A DNA stretch of 64,000 nt from Gaeumannomyces sp. JS-464. Taxonomy: Eukaryota; Ascomycota; Sordariomycetes; Magnaporthales; Magnaporthaceae. Both the position numbers and the translations under genes were made by a program. Under the pieces are notes generated by a model, which saw only the letters and a list, made by a program, of their open reading frames with translations, made no database searches and had not been told where the DNA came from. Shown piece by piece: positions 56,679 to 64,000 of this stretch (positions within the stretch are counted from its first letter, which is position 1; each line of letters opens with the position of its first letter). Where the stretch lies: the NCBI GenBank assembly GCA_002197995.1, contig NGZR01000002.1, forward strand, positions 7,130,001 to 7,194,000, read 5' to 3'.

Positions 56679-59447
56679 ATGAACAACACGGGTACGGCCG
56701 ACCATTCTGTCCTGCTGCTCCGACACGCGATTTTTTTTCTTCTGCTTCTCTTTCCGCCGGCGCTTCAAACCGCCGGTCGCTGTGTGTTTTGGTGATCCCA
56801 GAGCTGATTTGTTTTGATTCTGTCAGCACACATGATGGAGGCCGCGAGGCCCGCCAAGTCGAGGAGACGCACCCAGTCGCGGGGGTCGACGGCCTCGATT
56901 CACAGCGTGACGACGACGTCCAATCTCGACCACTCGTTCGCCGACACATCAGCCGTGTATTCTACACAATGGCTGTCCCAGGACCGCGCCCAGCCCCGGG
57001 AGCTGGCGCCCGCACCCTCACACATGGCCCAGATGGCCGACCACCTCGGCACCGAGCACATGATACTGCAGGCCGCCTCGCACCTGCAGGCCAGCCGCGA
57101 CTTCTCAATGGACTCGTCCATGGGCTCTGTTGGCCACGCCGTCTCGTTCCACCAGCACGCGCAAATGGGCCACGCGCCGCTCCCGACCGACAGCATGAGC
57201 GTAAACAATAGCTTCGTGGATGGCGACAGCCAGATGATGGATCGCGAGGGTGAAGGCGACGGCGACTCGGTCGCGGGCGTGTCGGGCACTGGCAAGGCTG
57301 CCCGCTCCAGCGCTAACAACGAACTTGAGATGCGCCAGCTTTTCTCGCAAAACAAGCACAGGACGCTTGTCGACGTGGCTGAGGAGCTGCACGGGAATGA
57401 ACGCGGGCCTCACTCCGAAAGGACGCGTCAGGTGTTTGCAATGCTTTGGTGGGTGCTATCTTCCACATGTCGCGGCTCAGTCTGTGTTTTGAGCATGCTT
57501 CTAACAGGCGGCGTCGCGTAGGATCAACCAAGTGTGCACAAAGGGCAAAGGCTCAGTACCTCGAGGCCGGGTGTACGCCAACTATGCGTCGCGCTGCGCA
57601 ACGGAACGCATCACTGTGCTCAACCCGGCTAGTTTCGGAAAGCTTGTTCGCGTCCTGTTTCCGGGTCTCAAGACAAGGCGACTCGGCGTCCGCGGCGAAT
57701 CCAAGTATCACTATGTCAACTTTGCCCTGACGGAGGAGCAGCCCGAACTCAAAGATCCCCCAAGCATCCCGCAAGTGCCTCTGACAGAAAGCACGAGCCT
57801 GACACAAAACTTCAAGTATGTGCTCCTAGCATCTTCCCCAGGTTATATAGCTGCCGGTGGCAAGTGAAAAATTTGTATACTGATGCTCCACATCAGCACT
57901 ATCCCTGGCCGAGCCTCATCAGTTCGCGCCGAGAGGGCGGCGTTACCCTCTCCTGACCACCACAACCTTTATCAGCAGCAACAGCCGGACTCGCAAGCGC
58001 CACGGCCACGCGAGTACAGGCATAGTGTATACAACATGCCAAAGGTGTCGACGCTCGACGAACTCAACTCGTCAACACAGAAGACGGCACTCCAACTATC
58101 ACTCTCTCTCGATACGGGAGCTTCCTTCAAACAATCAGACCCCGTTGTGCTTCCCCGAATCGAACCTTTCCTCCCGGGCGGCACGGATCCCGACGCGGCG
58201 AAGTCTCTGGCAGCTTTATACCGGTCTCATTGCACGTCACTGGTTGAGTGCGTACGCTACTGCAAGGAGAAGACCTTCTTCCACCTTTACACCTCTTTCC
58301 AAGGCACACTCACCATGCCTGTCCAGAAGCTCTTTTCGAATCCCGCGATCGCGCCATGGATCGAAGAGTGCGACTTTGTTCTTTACCAACGCATGATGCG
58401 GATCCTTTCGGGGCTGACGCTTCAAGTCGTTCCCAAGCCTGTCCTGGACACCATCAGGAGCATATCGGAGCGCTTGGTTATGCACATTCGCGAGTCCTTC
58501 CAGGGCCAACCGGCCCACGTCGTGCGCGCCAAGGAGGCACCGGCAACAATATTTGCAGCGCTTTTGGATAGGGAGCTGAGGGTCAACTTGACGGCGCATG
58601 CGGCAGCCAATATGCTGTCGAACCCGGCGAACCGCGACCAGATGTATCTCGACTGGATCACCATGGTGCGGACGCGTAAGGTCGCCGAGAGCGTGCCATC
58701 GCGAGCCATGGATGAGGTGGTCAACATCATGCTCACCGAGATCAGGGATCTCCTGGACCCGGCAAACGTCCCATGGGAAATGGAAGCGCTTACTCTCCAC
58801 GGAGAGATGACGGCGCGCAGTGGGCGGCAGCCACAACCGATCTCGTTGGAGGAAGCAGGGGCATCGAGCGTCCTTGAGCGCTGGGCCAGTTTCCTGCGGT
58901 CACTCCCTGATCGATTCCCCTACGCGTCGCACACGGACATCGTTTGGTGCGTTGATAGGCTCGGCACGGCCGTCATGAGGGACCTGACCATTTCCCAGGG
59001 TAAGAGCTTCGGGTCATGGTGGGTCACCAAATGCTGGATCGACGAGATGGCATCCTTTTTGGCGGAGCAGGGAGGCTTCCTTGCCATGAAGTCAACGCAG
59101 AGCGCCGCGGCCGTCGTGGACGGTGTCAAGAAGCAAGAGCTCAACCCCGAGCTTAGCTTACAAGAATCGCACTACAGCGCGGGCGGCGACGAGTTCAACA
59201 ACTTGGGCTCCCACGTGCCCCACGCGCATTCTCAACCCAACCGGGCTCCTTTCCCTCCAAGCAACAACGTATCGACCGCCGGCCACGACGACGGGCACAT
59301 TCTCCGAGCCACGACGACAGCGGTATCGGGATTCGCACACCAGACGAGGACTTCCCGCCAATGGACAAGTTCGAGTTCCCCACGCCGGACACAAGCCAGA
59401 TGCTCAACGCTGGGGCCGACCTCCCTACCGTCATCTCCGCGTTATGA
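56679..59447 (+). CDS. RFX1: RFX-family winged-helix transcription factor
   Basis: Four exons (56679-56691, 56827-57448, 57522-57815, 57897-59447) give 826 aa after one base correction. Exon 1 is only 13 nt (MNNT). It is inferred from a GTACGG donor and CTGTCAG acceptor joining to AHMMEAARPAKSRRRTQSRGS; an ATG in exon 2 is the alternative start. The RFX DNA-binding domain spans exons 2-3 (TRQVFAMLW-INQVCTKGKGSVPRG, CATERITVLNPASFGKLVRVLFPGLKTRRLGVRGESKYHYVNF). It is followed by the conserved fungal middle region (VECVRYCKEKTFFHLYTSFQGTLT...). At 59304-59305 a C seems lost; adding it yields PSHDDSGIGIRTPDEDFP...PTVISAL and a stop at 59445-59447, the normal family end. Fungal RFX proteins include yeast Crt1 and Acremonium CPCR1, acting in DNA-damage response, cell division or secondary metabolism; the role here is inferred. 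Confidence 0.88.
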
Positions 59448-60812
59448 GGCCGCACCCCTTTGATACCCTGGGCCTCGACGCAGTTATTCTTTCTCTTCTA
59501 CCTTGGCTGCCTCGGCCGGCCATTTCCCCACCTAATCCTTGTAACCTCGTGGAGGTTTGCGATATCCCCTTCGCGACGTCACGACGAGACGACGAATGAG
59601 ACGAAGTTCTTTTTTTCATGATGGTTCAGATCTTGTGCGAGTTAAAAAGAAGCAAAAGACCATTACTGGCAACGAAAACACACGATGGATATCTTGCGAT
59701 GTCTTGGTCGTTGGCTGAATCACACGGTTTGGCGTACCGCGCGAGTTTTTCACAGCGTCTTTTCTGGGTTCGGATTTTGAGGTTCTTCTCTCTTGGTTGC
59801 CCTGATATCTGTTTGTATTGCTTGCTTGTGGCTCTTTTTGTCCCTGGTTCTACTCCGGTTGGTCCTGGGGAGTCGGTACGGGTCAACGGTCTTGTCTGCC
59901 CTGTGTTGGCCATGACTGGCCGTGGCGGTGGCGGGCTTGTTTTTCAGGTTCGGTCCGGGGATTGGTTCATGGAGGTGTCTTGGTCACCGTTGTGCCCTGG
60001 TTCCATGGCATGGGGTACTTTTTTTTTTTGGTTATCATTATTGTTGTTTTTACGGTATACGTTATTACTCCAGAGAGTCTAATCACTGCTGCGAAAGCGA
60101 CACCTACCGCTGATGTTGCTCATCCCACACGTGGTTCTGTGTGTATTCTGGATTGCCACCAACCTGTGATGCCTGCCAAAAGTGACCCCGCCAAACAAAC
60201 AGGGGCACGGTACTTGGTGGTCGGAATGACGGCAATTCCCGTCCTTGTCTCCTGAATGTTATAGGTGGACGTGGGGCATCGCAATCACGCTTGCATCCTC
60301 CTTGAGAGACCCCTTTTGACATGACCTTGGCGGACTGACAGCAGACCGGGGGCCCAGGCCAGGGCTGCTGCACCGTCCGTGCTTGACATGTGAAGCCATG
60401 CCCCGTTTAGCAACGCGCAGGAAAGCTAAATTGAGGATGGACAACGCCTCCTGACATTCAGCACGGCACGACCTCCCCGGGGTTCTGTTCAGCTCCGACA
60501 ATAGCCGGCCCTGATTTGTTGTCTGGCGACTGCCCAGGCCTAGGTAGGCAGTGGTAGTCAGCTCGACCAGTGGTTGTGAGGCTGTCAACGCGCGCGCCAC
60601 ATAGCCAGCCTCAGTTTCTCTGCCTGGCCAAGCACGGCGTGCGTCGCTCAGACCTGCACCATCCCATTATTAGTGCTACCGAGACGCGGCCACAAAGGGC
60701 CCGTTCCAACCGTTTTCCTTCGCCTGCACTTGCCTGTTTGTTTTGAACACGCATTCAATCCCTCGACCAGACATCCAGATAGCCAGACAAGCGGAAGCTG
60801 GTAGCCGTCAAG
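59448..60812. other. Intergenic region between RFX and lipase genes
   Basis: About 1.4 kb of T/G-rich sequence, with a T run at 60019-60030 and a CCTAGGTAGG motif near 60539. I see no gene. Confidence 0.5.
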
Positions 60813-62030
60813 ATGGTCAAAATAACAGAGGGCACGTTCAAGATTGGCGATCTGGACCTGTACACCCGGACCTGGCTTGTAAGTCTCAATTCACCAAACG
60901 CAGTTTGCAGCCTGGCTCAACTCAGCCACCAGCTTTCTGGCTGGCTGCTTGGCTGGCTGCCGACGGCTTCGTCCCAACAAAAACAAGAAAAAGCACGTGC
61001 AAAAAAGAAAGAAAAAAACCAACAACGGGCTAACAACCACCCCCTACCCAACCAGCCCGACGATGGCGTCATCAAGGCCAAGCTGATCCTGGTGCACGGC
61101 TTCTCGGACCACGCGGGCCGGTACGACGCGTTCGGCTCGGCGCTCGCGGGCGCCGGCATCGGCGTCTACGGCTTCGACCAGCGCGGCTGGGGCAGGTCGG
61201 TGCGCAAGCCGTCGGACAAGGGCCTGACGGGCGGGACGGCGCAGGTCGTGGCCGACATCGCCGCCTTCGTCGCGTCGCACCTGCCCGCGGCCGACGACGA
61301 GGGGCTCCCGCCCGTCTTCGTGCTGGGCCATAGCATGGGCGGCGGCGAGGTGCTGGCGCTGGCGGGCGACGCGTCGCACCGGGCCGTCGCGTCGCGCGTG
61401 CGCGGCTGGGTGCTCGAGGCGCCATTCCTCGGCTGGGCGCCGGGGGCCGAGCCGAGCGCGCTCAAGATCCGGGTCGGCCGGCTGCTGGGCCGGCTGCTGC
61501 CGCGCCGCCAGATGGTGCACCGGTTCCCGCCCGAGGACCTGACGCGCGACCCGGCCACGGTCGAGGACCTGCGCGCCGACGGCCTGTGCCACGACACGGG
61601 CACGCTCGAGGGCCTGGCCGCGCTGCTGGACCGGACCGAGTCGCTCATCCGGGACAGGATCCGCATCGACCCCAGCGTCGTGAAGGCCGTCTGGCTCGGC
61701 CACGGGACCGCCGACAAGGCGACCGGCTACGACTTCTCGAGCAGGTGGTTCGACGCCCAGACGGGCCTCGTCGACAAGACCTTCCGCACGTACGAGGGCT
61801 GGTTCCACCAGCTGCACGCCGAGCCCGGGAAGGAGGAGTACTTTGGGCACGTCATCGAGTGGGTGCTGGCTAGGACGGAGGCGCCGGCGCCGGCCATCAA
61901 GGGCGAGGCTGCCGGGGCGGAGACGCTGCCGGCGCCGGCCACCGAGGGCGAGGCCGCCGGGAGCGCTGCCGCCGCGGCGGATGTGGAGGCGAAGCCCGCT
62001 GCGGACGACAAGCCCGAATCCAAATTGTAG
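60813..62030 (+). CDS. Monoglyceride lipase-like alpha/beta hydrolase
   Basis: Two exons, 60813-60878 (MVKITEGTFKIGDLDLYTRTWL) and 61056-62030, give 346 aa. The 177-nt intron (GTAAGT/CCAG) is a multiple of three without stops, so an unspliced message would also be open. The hydrolase core shows LILVHGFSDHAGRY (oxyanion hole), YGFDQRGWGRS, the nucleophile elbow GHSMGGGE, the acid region WLGHGTADKATGYDFS and the His loop YEGWFHQLHAEPG. This matches fungal monoacylglycerol lipases of the Yju3/serine-aminopeptidase_S33 type, which cleave monoglycerides at lipid droplets or membranes. The last ~50 residues are an Ala/Pro/Glu-rich tail with near-repeats of EGEAAG and no obvious function. The Ser/Asp/His triad looks intact. 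Confidence 0.88.
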   Translation: MVKITEGTFKIGDLDLYTRTWLVSLNSPNAVCSLAQLSHQLSGWLLGWLPTASSQQKQEKARAKKKEKNQQRANNHPLPNQPDDGVIKAKLILVHGFSDHAGRYDAFGSALAGAGIGVYGFDQRGWGRSVRKPSDKGLTGGTAQVVADIAAFVASHLPAADDEGLPPVFVLGHSMGGGEVLALAGDASHRAVASRVRGWVLEAPFLGWAPGAEPSALKIRVGRLLGRLLPRRQMVHRFPPEDLTRDPATVEDLRADGLCHDTGTLEGLAALLDRTESLIRDRIRIDPSVVKAVWLGHGTADKATGYDFSSRWFDAQTGLVDKTFRTYEGWFHQLHAEPGKEEYFGHVIEWVLARTEAPAPAIKGEAAGAETLPAPATEGEAAGSAAAAADVEAKPAADDKPESKL

Positions 62031-62399
62031 CTGTGAGAGGAGCTAGTGGATGTGTTGTTTTGAGGAGGCTTTTCTGTGTGGACTTTTTTCTTGTCGAGAG
62101 GGTTAAGGTTATCTTGAGGAAGGTTACTTCCCACGTGTTTTGATATAAATTTGTGGGCTGAGCTTATTATTGCCTTACTGCTTTTAATACTACAATACCT
62201 TCATACTTGGGGATGCTCACTTTCCACATGAAGCAGTCGTCTTTCGGGAGAGGCATATAGCATACGCTAGCAGCAGCAAGCTACGACGCAGCCAACACTG
62301 GGTGAGAAAGAGCGCCGATTCTTCGCACTTGGGGCGGGAGCTGCCTCCGCCGCCGCCGCAGGCCCAGCCGCAGTAATTAGAGTCCATTCAACAGCTCCC
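62031..62399. other. Convergent intergenic region
   Basis: About 370 bases between the two hydrolase-fold genes; 3' untranslated-type sequence only. Confidence 0.55.
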
Positions 62400-63253
62400 T
62401 CAAGTCCCAAACCCGCCCCCATCCCTCAACCGCTCGGCAAAGAAGCGCATAATCGGCATCATCTCCTCCCTGCTAGCGGGCATCCCATCCTCCATCTTAT
62501 CCCTCCACTCGGCGACCTCAACCCTCTCAAACTCGTCCTTGACCGCATCGACCGCATCGGCGTCGAGCCTCTCGCTCCGCCTCGCCCGGCACAGCAGCGC
62601 CGGCGTGGCCGCCTTCGCCCGCGAGCTGACCGTCGGCACCATGGACCGCGGGAGCGGCCCGCCGATGGAGACGACGCCCTTGAACCGCGTGCCTCTGCCG
62701 TGGCCGCCGTCCGACGAGGACACGTCAGCGACGCGGCGGGCCCATCCGCACGCGCGACGCCAGCCCCAGCGCGACGCTCCCGCCCTGCCCGAACCCAAAC
62801 AGCAGCACGTCCTCCGTCTCCCACCCGCACTCGCCGACCAGCACGCCCCGCACCAGCCGCCCCAGCACCGCGTCGTGCGCCCGCTCGAACCCGGGGTCCG
62901 GGTCCAGCCCCGCCCCCGCTCGCCGTCCAGCCTCAGGTCGTCCCCCAGTGGAAGTGCCGGGTCGGCCCCGCGTCCGCACCCGACGCGTCCTCGGGCAGGC
63001 CCAGCATGGCCGGCGGCAGCGGGCTGACGCCGCGGACCGAGATGGCCAGCACGCCGGGCAGGTCCACGGCGCGCGCGAAGGCCGCGAACGGCCCCTCGGA
63101 GTCGCCCAGCCCGTGCAGCAGGATCAGGATCGCGACCGTGGACTCGGGCGGCGACGGGAAGTGCAGCCGCAAGGCGAGCTTGCCGTCGCGCGTGAGCGGC
63201 GCAAAGTCTTCGCGCGTCGGTACGCGGGTGCGCGGGCGGGACGGCGGCGACAT
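62400..63253 (-). CDS. Phospholipase/carboxylesterase (acyl-protein thioesterase)-like protein with Gly in the nucleophile elbow
   Basis: One exon, 284 aa after three frame corrections. It starts MSPPSRPRTRVPTREDF and LILLHGLGDSEGPFAAFARAVDLPGVLAISVRG, the fold start of acyl-protein thioesterases. RHFHWG must then join DDLRLDGE (base lost at 62942-62946), GERG joins AGLDPDPGFERAHDAVLGRL (lost near 62908-62917), and LASRVRM joins RRVADVSSSDGG (one extra G near 62738-62745). The net change makes the length divisible by three. The elbow reads LLFGFGQGGS: the catalytic Ser of G-F-S-Q-G-G is Gly. The C-terminus (EWRDKMEDGMPASREEMMPIMRFFAERL) lacks the usual G-x-x-H histidine. I recall related fungal sequences with GFGQGG, so this may be a non-catalytic branch. 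It converges with the lipase gene. Confidence 0.75.
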
Positions 63254-64000
63254 CTTCTTTTGTGGTTGTGGACGATTCTTGTCTCCGTCGTGTGTGTGTG
63301 TGTGTGTGGTTTGTTTGCTTGCTTTATGGTGTTGAGAGCGGACAAGTGTGGGGAGTGGGATTTACCCGTGACGTCAGGTGGGATGTGGTTTTGTAAATAG
63401 GATCTCGTCAAGACTGCTGACAACTGTTGCCCCATTTTCGAGAAGACATCAAAAGAGCCCCAGCACTCGCCCAGACCTATCCAGGAATGCCACCAATCGT
63501 ACATGACAAGATAATCGACTTTTGAATGCCGTGCAGTGTTTATCCAGCTGATGCTAGTCACAACGGACGGTTTGCGGGCCATAGAGTCACACAGTCCACC
63601 TTTGGTGCGTAAAAGCAGCATCCCAGCATCTCTCAAATCTCAATACCTTCGCTACAATCGTCAGCTATATCGTCACACTCCCCTCCCTACTTAAACTCAC
63701 GGAGCGGAACCTAGTCTCGTGATAAAAGGTGGGTAGAAAAGGAAAAAAAAAACAAAGGATGTATATCAGGTCATGGTTTAGGATATTGTCTGCACCTTCC
63801 CTCGTCTCCCCCAACCCTTATCCGCTGTATCGATAGGTGTTGTCAAAATATTAAGAAGCAGCTTTTAAACAGAAGCGCAGGATTAACAGCCAGTACGAGC
63901 CTAGAAAAAAAATAAAATAAAAATCAACCGTACCTCCCTCCGGCGTAGATGGTTTAGGACAAAAAGGAAAAGGTCATTTCAGTCATGATGCAAAATGCAA
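63254..64000. other. Upstream region of the thioesterase-like gene to window end
   Basis: About 750 bases with a GT tract (about 63289-63308) immediately upstream of the start codon and several A runs near the right edge. A 170-codon minus-strand frame starting at 63636 overlaps the gene out of frame and is not called. Confidence 0.5.
63289..63308. repeat. (GT)n microsatellite
   Basis: About ten GT units, within 60 bases of the thioesterase-like start codon. Confidence 0.85.

Noticed and set aside
61044..61850. 268-codon minus-strand open frame opposite the lipase gene
   Set aside because: Composition is typical of antisense GC-rich coding; the plus strand has the intact hydrolase motifs.
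63124..63636. 170-codon minus-strand open frame starting upstream of the thioesterase-like gene
   Set aside because: It overlaps the thioesterase-like start in another frame, includes the GT repeat and has no protein features.

Overview
This window is genomic DNA of a filamentous ascomycete, most likely a Sordariomycete. Genes are GC-rich and interrupted by short introns of roughly 50 to 290 nt with GTRNGT donors, CTAAC/CTGAC-type branch points and YAG acceptors. They sit on both strands without operons and are separated by low-complexity intergenic DNA. The gene families are typical fungal housekeeping genes plus fungus-specific families. No bacterial, viral or intact transposon genes were seen.

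Layout, left to right: 1-1077(+) 3' part of an alpha-methylacyl-CoA racemase/CoA-transferase family III gene; 1556-2308(-) mitoribosomal protein mS41; 3297-5066(+) Kelch-repeat membrane protein; 7494-9470(-) GH3 C-domain/GNAT protein with an unresolved start; 13885-16537(+) CENP-I/Mis6 kinetochore protein; 17232-19841(-) glycogenin; 22266-23899(-) Mn-type cation diffusion facilitator; 26372-27227(-) CAF16-like ABC ATPase; 27684-29021(+) ferredoxin-reductase-like flavoprotein; 29503-32267(-) conserved fungal protein of unknown function; 33019-33560(-) complex I NDUFS5-type subunit; 34029-37153(+) Sec39; 42205-43059(+) zipper-less bZIP-like protein; 45663-47058(+) SMAP-domain protein; 47880-48352(-) RAMP4/Ysy6 ER protein; 49094-49616(+) small mitochondrial membrane protein; 50204-52300(-) Mid1 calcium-channel subunit; 53770-54583(-) Yop1 ER-shaping protein; 56679-59447(+) RFX transcription factor; 60813-62030(+) monoglyceride-lipase-like hydrolase; 62400-63253(-) thioesterase-like protein with an altered nucleophile elbow.

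Several genes act in the same compartments: ER/secretory pathway (Sec39, RAMP4, Yop1, Mid1 trafficking), mitochondrion (mS41, NDUFS5 and the 114-aa protein) and the nucleus (CENP-I, RFX, bZIP-like, CAF16). There is no sign of a biosynthetic gene cluster or a dedicated multi-gene system.

The most important cross-cutting observation is that at least twelve conserved genes show a single-base frame break, usually inside a short G or C run, that restores the family sequence when one base is added or removed. In several genes total exon length or splice phase independently confirms the correction. This points to homopolymer errors in the underlying assembly rather than to a dozen pseudogenes. Coordinates for these genes span the corrected model. 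The other recurrent signal is a TACC/GGTA palindrome (CCTAGGTA, TAGGTACCTA) scattered through the intergenic regions only.
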